NCBI RefSeq assembly: GCF_016808095.1
Contig: NC_068974.1
Span: 27,760,825-27,824,824 of the forward strand
Source: Vigna angularis
Taxonomy: Eukaryota > Streptophyta > Magnoliopsida > Fabales > Fabaceae
Reading direction: 5' to 3'
Length of the DNA: 64,000 nt
Positions 11,450 to 23,718 of the stretch are shown in pieces (within the stretch, counting starts at the first letter, position 1; each line of letters starts with the position of its first letter). A program made the position numbers and the translations under genes. The notes beneath the pieces were generated by a model that worked only from the letters and a program-made list of their open reading frames with translations, was not told the DNA's origin and did no database searches.

Positions 11450-14112
11450 AAAATATTAATTAACATCATTTGAATGGAACCAAATGTAACAAAGTATGGA
11501 CTAAAATACCGAACCTTAAGGGCAACCCATGCAAGCTTTTTAGCTGTAGCAGTAGATCTCCCAGATAACATCATATGTGTTGCAAGGGAACTATTAAAAA
11601 AAATTTTCTTTAGCATACATTTATATAACAAAGAAAGTTAAAACATTGAGGTTCTTACCAATCAACTACATGTCTAAGAGGGCTGAGAGGAGACTTGTGC
11701 AATGAACAAACCAGACAGCAGTATTCTCCGGTATGGAGATCACAAGTAGCTGCCAATGACACCTGAAATTGTTAATAACTTCATTGTCATATACCAAAAT
11801 TAATAAATGAAACTTTAAAGTTAACAAACTTCACTTACCCATGTATATAAGGGAGAAAATATATCTCCTTCCCCATTCCAAAGCAGGTGGTGATGTATAT
11901 TTGGATATCATCAAATTTATTTCTTTCATGAGTTATAGAGGGGTCAATGAATCCATATACATCGTTGAACCCCTTCCTGTTACTAACATCAAACATATAC
12001 CTAAAATGAAGAAATAATCTTATATAAGTAACTTGATAAAAAATAATTATATAAAAAAGTTCTCATAAACTTACATCATCCACAGCTGAATGAGTGTAAT
12101 ATTAATTTCTTCTCTCCCAGACGCAAGCTCCCTAACATCTTGATGATACAAGTACAATGAGATCTGAGCTTCTCTTCCAAATGTAGTAGAATCCCAATGT
12201 ACATTCATCGGCGCATCTGAAATGATTTTAGCAAGCTCGTCTAACGCACCAAGAGGGTCGTCCCCAGATAAATGAGTCTACCTCGGTGTAGGACTTCCCT
12301 CTTGACCTCCTATCTGTTGTTACATGAAAAAATGGTTATGTTATAACGTCAATTAGAAGTAAATATTAAAATTGAGAAGTATATAGTACGAGTGTTTATC
12401 GGGGAATCAGATACATCACCAACCAAATGTCTAGGCTAGGCGACAAAGGACTTAAATGCCTCTTCCACAGTGAAGAACTCATCTGTAGGCACAGGAAGAA
12501 CGACATCTGGTATGACAACTTCATCCACCGTGACCTTGACCTCATCTTTTGCAAGTTGTACACCATGCACTATAGTGCCTGTCTCATAAACTGTACCACG
12601 AGCCACTAGCATGGTCCCAGTATCAGAGAGAATATATAACTGACATGGACGAGTGTCATCCATGTCGTCCCCTGGGGCACCGGCAGTTGAACAACTTCCT
12701 TTACCGCTTCTACCCGTCAAATTAAATGTTAGGTTATAAAAAAAGTAAATTAATAAACAAAAATCATTAAGTTTACCTGTAGGGGGCACATGTTCCGCTA
12801 CAAGAGATGGCGGAGGACGATTGCCATAATCCTCATAACGCTGCTAGAATTGGCGCGCAACCATTTCAGCAACTTCATCATACAACTCTGCCCGAGCCTT
12901 CTTTGTGATCTCCTGCGTCATCTCTTTTCTTATGTCCTCCTTCATCTTTTCGTATGAATATGGACGCGAGGAAGACCCAAAGAACTGTCGTTTGCCTATG
13001 CCAGTACCAGCACCACGCACCCGTCCTGAGTGCTCAGGTTGTCCAATAGTTGTGGCAAGAATATCCTGACGACCTTCTTGTGTGAATTGACCTTCAAAGC
13101 TTTGCTCAACCAAGGAGTCCTGTCACATAACAAAATTTCAAAATCATTTGAAAGATCTATGTAATATATATAACAAAAATGTTGTAAAAATATGAGAAAT
13201 GACATCTTACAATTCTTTCAGATATCTCTCTAGCAGAGTCGAAAGTGTAGGAGCCTGATGGTCTTATACGGGCTAACTTCCACTTCTTGTGCCGAGATGG
13301 TGGTGAAGGAGGAGGAGGGTCACCACCCTCAGAAAGTGGAAGTCTACTATCTGGCTTCTGCTTCATTATTTTTTCCTCAAGCTTCCTATATCCACCACGA
13401 GACAATAGATGTGGATTTTTATTCTAAGCACTTATTCCCTATGCTTTTGCCTTTTTTTCCTGTGAAAAAATGAAACAATTGTCATAAAAAAGAATTATGA
13501 ATGATGAATTGAATGATTTTACCTACACTTACCTGTCACGTCTTGGATGAACGAAGTTCTACAAACTAACGTCATGTTTCTTCGTCAATTGTTGAATATT
13601 TGGAACATGGAGTTTCATTGCTTTTTGGTCCAAATATATATCTGGACGTCAATTTTGTCTTAAACCCTCTAAATCTTTATGCAATTGCAGATAAACACTT
13701 ATTTCTTAAGCTCTCTACATTTGGCATATCAAATGTCATCTACAACAAAGAAAGTAATAACCTTATATCAATACAAATTTATCAATATAATGAATCTAGA
13801 ATTTATCAATATAATGAGCAATATTGTTTAACTTACCAATAGATCTTGCCAAATGAGATTTCGATCAGCCTCAGATACATGGTCAAAGGATTGAGTAAGT
13901 ATAGAGATACGATCACGTGCTAGTACTCCAATGTAAGACCTAAATACATCTGCATTTGGGCTAGATGCAACTCTAGTGACCACGTCAATAATGACAGGTG
14001 TCCTCTCACCTACATTTCTTCTAAGTATAAGCTGTCGTAACCTTGTTGCTCCTCTCATCCGTCTAGAAGTGGTGGGGACTTCATCTCCTGACGAATGAGG
14101 TGACTCAGCCAT
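11450..14112 (-). pseudogene. TNP1/Ptta-type CACTA protein with Ulp1-like C-terminal region, inactivated
   Basis: This second CACTA gene can be followed as exon-like blocks on the minus strand. The likely start ATG is 14112 (MAESPHSSGDEV..), with a donor near 13840. The next block (about 13745-13540) has in-frame stops (SAIA*RF, EET*R*F). Then comes RGGYRKLEEKI (about 13405-13205), typical of the plant transposase_24/Ptta family, then a charged block (13113-12844), then the VPVPTDEFF..FVA block ending in a stop where the family has Trp (12436). Blocks at about 12290-11838 (HQDVRELASG, HHHLLWNGEGD) and 11762-11665 (CHWQLLVISIPENTAVWF) match the Ulp1-like cysteine-protease fold, keeping the HW motif. 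Exon joins are approximate. In the family it binds subterminal repeats or acts with TNP2. Confidence 0.75.
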
Positions 14113-14249
14113 ATATCTGTCACAATAAATAAGATGAAAGATTAATAAAACACTTATAAAATAAAATATATTATTTAACAAAAGCCATAAATATTTATAC
14201 AAACATGAAATTCATACATAATCATATGGATTGGTCATATGTATATTTC

Positions 14250-17200
14250 CTAATTGTGATCTTCTCGAATTGCTTCTATATCATCAATTAGATGGTCGTC
14301 ATCCAAATTTATTGTCGTTTTAAATGGATGGTTGTCAGCAATATGAAGATTACTTAGATTCTCTTCTTTATCTTCAATTTGTCTTTTTCCTTGAAGAGCA
14401 ACATACCAATGGTCAGACGCAGGATCTTTAACATAAAAAACCTGACTTGCTTGATATGCCATGATAAACGGTTCGTCTCCATAACCAACCTTTCGAAAAT
14501 CAACAAGTGTCATACCAGATTCATCTATTTTGGCACCACTCTTATTGTCGACCCACTTACATTTGAAGAGTGCAACGGAAAACTTAGTGTAATCAACCTC
14601 CCATATCTCTTCAATTCTACCATAATATCTCATGGATCTAATTACAAGATTTTGATCTTTGGATGTGGAAAATTGTAGCGACTCAGCTTCTAGAGTGACG
14701 CCATTATTTTGTACTGTGCTTTTATCATCCAAAGTCTTTGTATAGAATGTGCAATTATTAATTTCGTAGCCTGTACAACACACAACATCAAATTTCAAAC
14801 CATTTGCTAGCCACAACAAAGTCTCATAGGACCGTGATTCTTTCAAAACTTCATATTTGAACCAGGACAAGAATGCTCTGTTATGCTCCATCAACTGTCA
14901 TTTCTCTTATTGTCTTGGATACTTGTCTTTTACAACGGCTTTGTGTGCTTCCTAAAATGGGATCACTTCATCTGTGTTGTTTAATATGTACAGATGTGTT
15001 TGCATCAATTCTTCACGACTTTTCGTCACCACATTCACACCTTGGATGCTTTTACTTGTAGAATATCTATTCAACCATGATGTCTGAGGGACTCTTATTA
15101 GATTTGCTTTAGTCATATGATCAGAGAAAAACTCAATACTTTCTTCAGCAATATATCTTTCAATCATTGAACCTTCTAGACGATATTGATTTTTGACGTA
15201 CCCTTTCAAAATCTTCATATAACGCTCAATAGGGTACATCCATCTTAAGTATACTGGTCCACACAACTTTATTTCTCTGACCAAATGAACAAGTAAATGC
15301 ACCATGATGTCAAAAAAGGATGGAGGGAAAAACATTTCTAACTGACACAAGATTATGATAATTTCGCTTTGAAGTTCATCTAACTTTGTAGAATCGATGA
15401 TTTTACTACAAATTGACGAGAAAAATGAGCACAATCGAGTTATGGTCTGCCTAACTTTTTTGGGCAAAATTCCACGAATTGCCACCGGTAACAATTGTTG
15501 CACTAAGACGTGGCAATCGTGAGACTTCAATCCAACAAGTTTTAAGTCCTGCATTGACACTAAGCTCTTGATATTTGAAGAGTATCCTTGTGGTACCTTG
15601 ATACTCTTTCAACAAAGACAAAAACTTATTTTCTCTTGTTTGGACATTGTGTAACATGCAGGGGGCAAATAAGTACGTTTACCAATCTCTCTTGATGTCA
15701 ACTCTTCTCGGATCTTCATGTCAAACAAATCCAAACGCGCATTCACTCCATCTTTTGTTTTTCCCTGGATGTTTAGTAGTGTACCAATCAAGCTATCACA
15801 AACATTTTTCTCTACATGCATGACATATATGCAATGTCTAACATCTAACTTTGACCAATATGGAAGATCCAAGAATATTGATTTCTTCTTCCAAGGGGTC
15901 GTTACAGAAGACTTCTTCGACGTTTTCCCAAATACATGATGTACTGCCCGAACTTTTTCAAGAACTTCAAGTCCAGTAAGTGGAAAGGGTGCATTGTCTT
16001 TCTCTTGTTCTCCATTGAATGCTTTCTTTAACCTTCGATATGGATGATTAGATTTTAAAAATCGTCGATGACGCATATACAATGTCTTCCTTCCGTGTTT
16101 TAATTGATGAGCTGCAGTGTTTTCTTCACATATAGGACATGCTTTATGACCCTTCACACTGTACCCCGACAAATTACCGTAAGCTGGGAAGTCATTAATG
16201 GTGCAAAATAACATAGCATGCATCATGAAAGTTTCTGAAGCAAAGGCATCAAATATTTCAACCCCATCAACCCACAACAATTTCAAGTCTTCAACTAGTG
16301 GCCTGAGATAAACATCGATGTCATTTTCAGGCTGCTTTGGACCAGATATCAACATTGAATACATCATGTACTTTCTTTTCATGCACAATCCAAGAGATAA
16401 GTTGTAAATTATCAGTATAACGGGCCAACAACTGTGATTGGTACTTAAATTACCAAATGGGTTCATTCCATCAGTAGCTAAGCCAAACCTAAGATTTCTA
16501 CATTCTTCACCAAATTGGGGGAATTCTTGATCAATATTTTTCCATTTCTTTGAATCAGCTGGATGACGAAGCATCCCATCAGTTGTTCTCTCATCTGCAT
16601 GCCATCTTAGGTTTTTAGCGTCTTTGGGATTCGCGAACAAACGCTTAAGTTTGGCCACGAGTGGAAGGTACCAAACTACTTTCAAAGCATAACCATTCTT
16701 TTCTGTATGACCATTATCTTCACCGTTGTTTTTTGACTTGTATCGTGATAACCCACATTTTGGACACTTTATCAAAACTTCATTCTCATTCCTATATAAT
16801 ATGCAATCATTCGGACATGCATGTATCCGTTTATACTCCATACCCATCGGACAAAGAATTTTTTTTGCATCATAATTATGAGTGGGTAATGTATTTCCAT
16901 CTGGCAGCATTTCATTCAACAACGACAACAATTCTGTAAAACTCTTATCAGTCCATCCATTGCTCGCCTTTAAATTCATGAGCCTTAACATCGCTGACAA
17001 TTGTGTGAACTTATTTGAACCGGCATACAAAGGAGTCTCTGCATCAGTGGACATCGTTTCATACACATGCGCCTGGGCAAAAGCTTCTGCGCCAACATCG
17101 CGGATCATGTCCTCTAAGTTGTCTTCTTCCGGTCGATCTTCCATATCCATTGTGGAATCATATACATTTTCAGTTGGAGAGACAGTTGGAAAGTCTGTTA

Positions 17201-17444
17201 ATTCTCCGTGTCATATCCATGTTGTATAACTTCGTACGAAACCATCACAGATAAGATGTTCCCTAATATCAGTTGCATTCAACTTCCTTCAATTCAAACA
17301 GTTCACACAGGGACATCTAAACTTGACTTCATCATCACCACTCGTAATCGCATTACATTGCGCAAACTCTATATATTCTTCTACCCCTTTCTCGTACTCA
17401 GTGCTGATGCGTGGTAAATTAATCCACCCTCGATCCGTACGCAT
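14250..17444 (-). pseudogene. TNP2 transposase of the CACTA element, one frame broken only by stops
   Basis: A single reading frame of 1065 codons runs from ATG 17444 to the stop at 14250 without a frameshift. Domain order: transposase-associated N-terminal domain (residues about 1-95: MRTDRGWINLPRIS.., FAQCN, C.C.NC); TNP2 catalytic domain (about 130-610: CPKCGLSRYK, DGMNPFGN.., KGHKACPIC, VRHCIYVMHVEKNVCDSL); DUF4218 (about 640-800: HVLVQQLLPVAIRGILP, FFDIMVHLLVHL); DUF4216 (about 870-960: INNCTFYTKTL, YGRIEEIWEVDY). I count six in-frame stops: 17291 (TGA), 17213 (TGA in place of a conserved Trp), 15611, and three between about 14952 and 14900. The protein would cut and join the CACTA ends if intact; this copy should not make it. 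Confidence 0.92.
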
Positions 17445-18332
17445 GTTTACTGAAATTGTTTACACAATTTCAATAATCTTGAATGATCATTTTGATCGTG
17501 TTTGTATTCAAGGTGTGACCCTATCCCATTCAAGAAGATTCACTTTTTTCAGTTTATTAAACATATCAATTTTAAACAACATATATAAAATTTCACGAAA
17601 TTTTGCTAGCATTTTGCATTGGTCTTCAGGTTACACGAAATGAAAGTGATTATAAATCACAATCAAATATGCACCCGAAGATTAATACAAAACACAACTA
17701 CAAAATTTCATCAAATTTAAGACATGTATATTAAAATTGATATGTATAATAAACTATGAAAAAGTCATTACTCTTCTTAAACTGTCCAACCGGACAATTC
17801 AAGATTCAATACTTCTAAATTATTATTACCATCTCCTCTCTATTCATTTTTAAAAGGTACATTTCTTCAAATATCTCTGGAGATAGTAAATAATTTTTGT
17901 ATTGAATCTCAAACGGGAAACTAAGGCTAATTCACAACAACAATATATATTTAAGCAAACAAATAATTATATCTGCAACCTACAATATATAAAAGCAAAC
18001 AATATATTCAACCAAACAATATATTCAAACAAACAATTAATTACATGGTCATATTAAAAGGAAAAATTTAAAAATAAGAACCTGGGAGAGTGAAAGTCGA
18101 TCAACAATTTTGTTATTTTTGAGAAAATAATCACTTTCTAACTATAATTGTTAGTTAAAGTTTACTTTATTATACCCTACCTATATTGTTAATTGTTTAA
18201 ATTCAAACATAGAATATTCCACTGGATTCTTAACAACCGAAATAAATACCCACAAAAAAAAAAACCTGTTAACATGAGGTGACATTAACAGAGGAACTAA
18301 TATTTTTATAGTCTCCTCTCCAATATTTTTTA

Positions 18333-18520
18333 TAATCAACAGGATGTATAAACCAACAACAAGATAAGGTAATTTAACTAATAATTATATAATCAATAGG
18401 ATGTATAAACCAACAACAATATTTTATCTTCCATTGTAGCAAGTTCAACATCTAATTTAACTAATAATTTTATAATCAACAGGATGTATAAACCAACAAC
18501 AAGATAAGGTAATTTTATAA
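18333..18520. repeat. Direct repeats around AGGATGTATAAACC
   Basis: The block CAGGATGTATAAACCAACAA with flanking words (taatttaactaataatt, caagataaggtaattt) occurs three times, starting near 18340, 18398 and 18480. It lies in the untranslated leader side of the CACTA genes. Confidence 0.75.
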
Positions 18521-18589
18521 TTCAACCAATATATCAACTTATTTATCAAACACAAGGATAAGGCACGATTGTAGGGACGAATGCAATGA

Positions 18590-18945
18590 ACAACTTACCG
18601 TGATGGGCAGCACCAAGGGGTGACGACGGCAGCAGAGGCTATGAATGCTATGAACGGCAGGGACGAAGGAAGCACAAACAGAACGAAGGTCTCACGGCAG
18701 CGACGGTGGTGGAGACAGCCCTTGGAGAGAACAACTGCGGTGGCGGCAGTCCTTGGAGAGAATAACGGCGGTGGCGGCAAAGGCGGAAGACAAAGGCGCA
18801 AGGAGAAGCAATGTGGCAGGGACGAAGGAAGCACAGGCGCAGCGAAGAAGAAAAGAAAAAGGAAGCAGTAGAAATGTTGCACAGGCGCAGCGAAGAAGAA
18901 AGGAAAAAGGAAGCAGTGCGAATGAAAAGGGGTGGGAAACTGAAC
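18590..18945. other. GC-rich leader region of the CACTA element with short duplications
   Basis: This patch is far more GC-rich than its neighbours and lies upstream of TNP2. It contains duplicated phrases: CTTGGAGAGAA with CGGTGGCGGCA twice (about 18720-18780), GGGACGAAGGAAGCACA twice, and CACAGGCGCAGCGAAGAAG twice (18835, 18879). The open frames on both strands (18595-18980) are low-complexity and unlike any transposon protein I know, so I do not call a gene. A promoter or leader is plausible. Confidence 0.5.
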
Positions 18946-18954
18946 TTATGAAGC

Positions 18955-19450
18955 TATACTACCTCGGTTATCAAGAATAACCGAAGCAATAGGGCACTAC
19001 CACCTCGTTTATTCAAGAAACCGATGCTTATAGTTGACGCGGGATACAAAAACTCAAGCTTATACGCCTCGGTTATCAAAAGAATCGAGGCCTAAATGAC
19101 GTTTGATATCGGCTGCAGTGCTACCCGAGGTCGTTTCTCTTGGTCAGAGATGACTGACTTGACGTGTTGCAGGCGTTTGCAGGCGTGTTGCAGGCGAGTC
19201 AGACGTGTTTCAGGCCTTTCTGCTTCGGTTCTGCGTGCAACCGAGGCAGTATCACCTTTTCTGACCGTTTCATACGAAAATCCTGACATGTTAGGTGATG
19301 TTTAGGCATTGGTTTCCTTTGCAACCGAAGTGGTAGCCCTGTTATGACTGGTCCTAATTGAACCGAGTCCTATAAGGTCTCCTTAATTACGGAACTGCCA
19401 TCGTGTTTGGATAGGCAGCGGTTTGGTGTAAACAGAGGTCTATTGTGCGA
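18955..19450. repeat. Right subterminal repeat array of the CACTA element
   Basis: It mirrors the left array: CCTCGGTT..AACCGAAG units near 18962, 19005, 19070, 19222, 19308, 19350 and 19420. It also contains a local triplication of TTGCAGGCGTG at about 19165-19195. Confidence 0.75.
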
Positions 19451-19476
19451 GTTTAAAAGCACATTTTGTACTAGTG

Positions 19477-19479
19477 TCA
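19477..19479. repeat. CACTA target-site duplication, right copy (TCA)
   Basis: Matches TCA at 10452-10454 and marks the right boundary of the transposon. Confidence 0.85.
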
Positions 19480-19700
19480 CATGCATCAATAACCAACTCA
19501 CATGAAAAAGAAGACAAAACAAACTAAAAAAATGAATAGAAAACAAACCTACTATATCTGAGAAACTTCTCGGTTCAAATTGAAAAACTTGCTATAAAAA
19601 TCAATCTTACGATTTTGGTTCTTCGGTCAAATGAATAGAGGACAAGAAATCCTAAAGAGAAGTTAGAGAACCCTAAAAATGTATTTTCTATATTTTAAAA
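19480..19700 (-). mobile_element. Relic LTR (copy C), continuation beyond the CACTA element
   Basis: The words 'catgcatcaataaccaa', 'cttctcggttcaaatt' and 'agttagagaaccct' follow the order found near the start-side end of solo LTR copy B (about 7310-7600). Removing the transposon and one TCA joins the two parts. The outer end could not be set exactly. Confidence 0.5.
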
Positions 19701-19792
19701 ATATAAAATTAGACAAAAATATTTATATTAAAACTTTTTAATATTAAAATAATCGAATCTCGTTATTTTAAATCATTATCACTTTTAAAATG

Positions 19793-19794
<2 letters not shown>

Positions 19795-19883
<89 letters not shown>
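19795..19883. repeat. (TA)n microsatellite
   Basis: Uninterrupted AT dinucleotides for nearly 90 bases. Confidence 0.95.
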
Positions 19884-19886
<3 letters not shown>

Positions 19887-20500
19887 ACGTGTATTTTTAT
19901 AACTAATGTGTTTACAATATTATCACTTAATGTTTTATTATTATATACAATTCTTTAGTTAAAATGTATGTAATCTACCTCAATTATTAGTTTGATTACA
20001 AAGAAGAGAAGAATTTTGTCACAGAGATAAACTTTACCTATTATTTTTAAGAAATTTACCTCAATTAAGATTTAGACGAGATATGTTGTGTGTATATTTG
20101 TTTTCTTCAATTTTATTCTTTAATAAGTAAAGATTTTTTTCAAATTAAAACAATTATCTTACTAATTTTACTTTTTTAAGCGATTTTTTTATTTAACAAT
20201 TTTTTAAACTTAACCATTTTTAAATTAAAATAATTATTTATAATAAAATATTATCTACAAAATAAATAAGAAAATACTTATAATAAAATTATATAAATTA
20301 TTTATATTTATTTTTATAATTATAGTTTTATTCTTTTTTTTATTAGAAGGAACATACATACCAGAAATCAATTATGAAATACTAATAAAGTTTGACCTGT
20401 TAGGATTATTCCTGGCAAGACGAGAGACTTTTTGGTCTTAACCACTTCTGTATATAAATTTCAGAAAATCAGTATTCTGCTTTTGCTGGGACCCACGATC

Positions 20501-20506
<6 letters not shown>

Positions 20507-20566
<60 letters not shown>
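20507..20566. repeat. (TA)n microsatellite
   Basis: Uninterrupted TA dinucleotides. Confidence 0.95.
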
Positions 20567-20567
<1 letters not shown>

Positions 20568-21668
20568 CAACAACTATTTTCCTTTAAAATATTTTTCATC
20601 TTAATTTTTAAGCATGAAAAAGTTGCCTCTCTTTTTCAGCGTCCACTCCTCCTTTTCTTCACATATAAATATTTGGATATTTTCCATTTTCCACTACTTA
20701 ATTATAACGCAATTTAAGATATAATATCATCTTTTTTATTTCAAATTAAAAACTCAGATAAGATTTATGTATAATTAAGTAATAATAGAATGAAAGTTAA
20801 ACTTTACATAAAATAGGAGTTGCAAAACCACTTAAACTTTTCACGTTTAAAATAAGTTAGTTAATATCAACTGCCAAACTAATCTATTCTTAAAAAAAAA
20901 ATACATTTTTACATGTTACATTTTTAATTGCTTTCGAAGAGCTAATTAAATAAATGATAATTCAATGTTTCATTATATTTAGTTTTTGTGAAGGAGCAGA
21001 AATATGAACTTGACTATGAGAAAACCTTGTTGTATACTTATCAAACAATAATCATAAACAAAAAATATTTCAATACAATTTTATAATAATATTTAAGATA
21101 TTATTTTTTCAATAATTTATTATTTTTTTTTATTATATTGACGTATTCTAAATTTAAAATGAAAAAATGATAGGTATATTGTGTTAAAATGTTAGTCATA
21201 ATTAACTCATTCTTAGTTAAGTTGCCGTTTTATTCTTTTATATTAACTTATATATTTTCAGATTTTTCTGTTTAATAAGTCATGTTCTTCTCACATAAAA
21301 CATAAAAGTTTACAAGATAAAGTCTATATAAAGACTAGAAGTCACAATGACACGTAAACTTATTTTACTTTTAACTTTTCAAAATAAGTTGGGATAAAAT
21401 GGTCCATTCTAGTTAAGTTGAATTGGTAAACTAATCAATTTTTAAAAAAAAATAATACAACTTTAGTTTTAAATTTTATATAGAAATTTTATTAGTCCTT
21501 AATTTGTTAATTAACATTTTTAATTATAAGAAAGAAGAAACAATTACTTTTATAAATTAAATTATTCAATTACAACAAGTAATTACAATTTAATTAAGGT
21601 GCTGATACCTTAAATTATAATGTTATTTTTTACCGCTTTTACCAATACAAATTTATAATCCTTTAAAT

Positions 21669-21723
<55 letters not shown>
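21669..21723. repeat. (TA)n microsatellite
   Basis: TA dinucleotides with one C near the left end. Confidence 0.95.
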
Positions 21724-21727
<4 letters not shown>

Positions 21728-22228
21728 TATAATATATTTAAAATAATGCTGAAATGATAAGCGCGACATCCTAATAGGGAAAATTGCGGTAACCCATTTG
21801 TTTTTTTTTTTCACTCTATCTACTTTTCAATTAGTTTTTACGAAATTTAAAGCATCTTTAATTACTTTTTGTACAAAATTTAAAGCATTATTTAATTAAT
21901 TTTTTGAACATCTAGAAGATAAAATTAATAAAAAGTTAAAATATATATTAGACAAAGGCATCACTGTAATAGAAAAGAATTAGGAATGTATTTTGTTAGT
22001 GTTACGCGGAAACGCAGACCATTGAAGTGAGAAAGAAACAACGAAAGTGCATAATAAAGGCACGTGTGTATTTGGACGGCAGAGCAAAACAAAATGACTC
22101 GCACATGGCAGGCTCAAGAACATTACATCACGAAGTGACGTTTCTGATCTCTAACAATTCCATTCCTTCCATACAGAATTTAAATCTCATACCCTTTCTT
22201 TCACTATTCTAAGTATAACTACTTCACG

Positions 22229-22236
22229 TATATATA
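22229..22236 (+). promoter_or_regulatory. Probable TATA box of the bHLH gene
   Basis: TATATATA lies 80 to 90 bases upstream of the bHLH start codon, followed by a C/A-rich leader usual for plant 5' UTRs. A CACGTG (G-box) word occurs at about 22062. Position is the only support. Confidence 0.45.
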
Positions 22237-22316
22237 CCCACATCAGCACACCACTCCATTCATCTTCCTATCTTCTAATAAACTCACAGGTTGCTGCAGA
22301 ATTCAACTGCATAATA

Positions 22317-23296
22317 ATGGATCATCTTGGAATTCAACCCCCTTCAACCAAGGTTGAAAGAAGGCTCGTTGAGAAGAACAGAAGAAACCAGATGAAGATC
22401 CTCTTCAACAAACTCAATTCTCTTCTCCCTAGCTACAACCCCAAGGTTATAAAGCTTCCTTCTTTTGTTTCCTTACCAACTTTTTTCTTGCATGGAGATT
22501 ATAAACTTAGATGGGTGGCCATAGTTTACAAAAGTTACCGTAAAATGTGTTTACACTGCTATCTGATCACCAGTTGTTCGTATAATTGCTTTGTTAGTAC
22601 TGTTGGTGTGTTTGGAATTTGAATGGTGTTATTGATTTGGTTTTTGATGGTGATGACGCAGGAAGTATTACCACTGCCTGATCAAGTGGATGAGGCAATC
22701 AACTACATCAAGAGTTTGGAGGCGAAGGTGAAGATGGCACAAGAGAAGAAAGAGAGCTTGCAGGGTGCTAAGAAAAGATACCGTGGTTGCTTCTCCAATA
22801 ATAACGGTGCTAATTTAGATGCAGCACCACTCCCAAAATCTCCACAACTTGAGATTCAAGAAGTGGGTTCCTCCCTACAAGTTGTTCTGACTACAGGGAT
22901 GGATAACCAGTTCATATTCTATGAAATCATTCGAATGCTGCATGAAGAGAACATAGATGTTAGAAGTCTCAATTCCTCACTCACTGGAGACTCGGTGCTT
23001 CATGTTGTGCATGCTGAGGTATGTATATATGTGTCATCGTCTGTTGTTGTTTAATGTTGTTTTCATATTAATTCATCGGTTTGATGTGTTCTTCTTAACA
23101 TACAGTCATACCTTATTCCTCTAATTTTGAAAAACTTGATGGGTTTATGCAGATTCCTCAATCTTTTCTTCAATTCGGAGCCGCCAAAGTAAGTGAGAGG
23201 TTGAAAAGGTTTGTAAATGGATCATACAGTGACGTGGAAACACAACACGAGTGGTGGGATTTTGATATTGGCAGTGATGATATCTGGGGTTTCTAG
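22317..23296 (+). CDS. bHLH162-like transcription factor (3 exons)
   Basis: Exons 22317-22445, 22662-23018 and 23153-23296 join in frame with GT..AG introns to give 209 aa. Residues about 10-75 form a bHLH domain: basic region VERRLVEKNRRNQMK, helix 1 ILFNKLNSLLP, and helix 2 DEAINYIKSLEAKVKMAQEKK. The basic region keeps the Glu and the Arg pair used for E-box contact but lacks the usual first His. Residues about 105-155 (SLQVVLTTGMDNQFIFYEII..) look like the ACT-like C-terminal domain common in this subfamily. The first intron falls after helix 1, a normal place for the family. The protein should act in the nucleus as a DNA-binding dimer; targets cannot be read from the sequence. The match to plant bHLH162-like proteins is by recognition of the motif series. 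Confidence 0.9.
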
Positions 23297-23635
23297 ATCT
23301 TATGTATGCACCAAAAGTTTTGTAAAATATGAGGAAAATATATAACAAGTTTAAGAGTATTTTGGTCTGTGATAATTTCCGCTGTTAGAATAGATTTTGA
23401 CCGGAACAGTATAGTTTACCAGCTATTACTAGCAATAGCAACCTGCATTCTGAATTAAGATCCTGATCTTTTGTCCCATCTCTTAATTTTAACAGTACTA
23501 ATTGTGATTTTTATCATCAATTAGGAAAAAAAATTCCTACAAATTAAGTTGATACCTAACATAATAAAGAGGTGGAAAGTTCATCAGCTTCAATAAGTAT
23601 CTTATAGATATGCTGTGTATGCCCTCTACTTTGGA

Positions 23636-23718
<83 letters not shown>

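Larger units (their letters stand above)
10455..19476 (-). mobile_element. Full-length CACTA (En/Spm) DNA transposon, 9.0 kb, genes inactivated
   Basis: The ends are CACTAGTGCAGTC (left) and, reverse-complemented, CACTAGTACAAAATG (right), flanked by the 3-bp duplication TCA. The element carries two genes on the minus strand, typical of the superfamily: TNP2 (transposase, 14250-17444) and a TNP1/Ptta gene with a Ulp1-like C-terminal part (about 11450-14112). Both subterminal regions hold many CCTCGGTT/AACCGAGG inverted motifs. Each gene has several in-frame stops, so the copy should not be autonomous now. It sits inside a relic LTR. Confidence 0.93.
19701..22010. other. AT-rich intergenic region with three microsatellites
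   Basis: No exon, transposon end or RNA gene was recognised. It holds three (TA)n arrays and otherwise poly-A/poly-T-rich DNA. Confidence 0.5.

Noticed and set aside
18595..18980. Arg- and Lys-rich frames near 18.7 kb
   Set aside because: Low-complexity GC-rich leader of the CACTA element; the frames differ by strand and match no known TNP protein.
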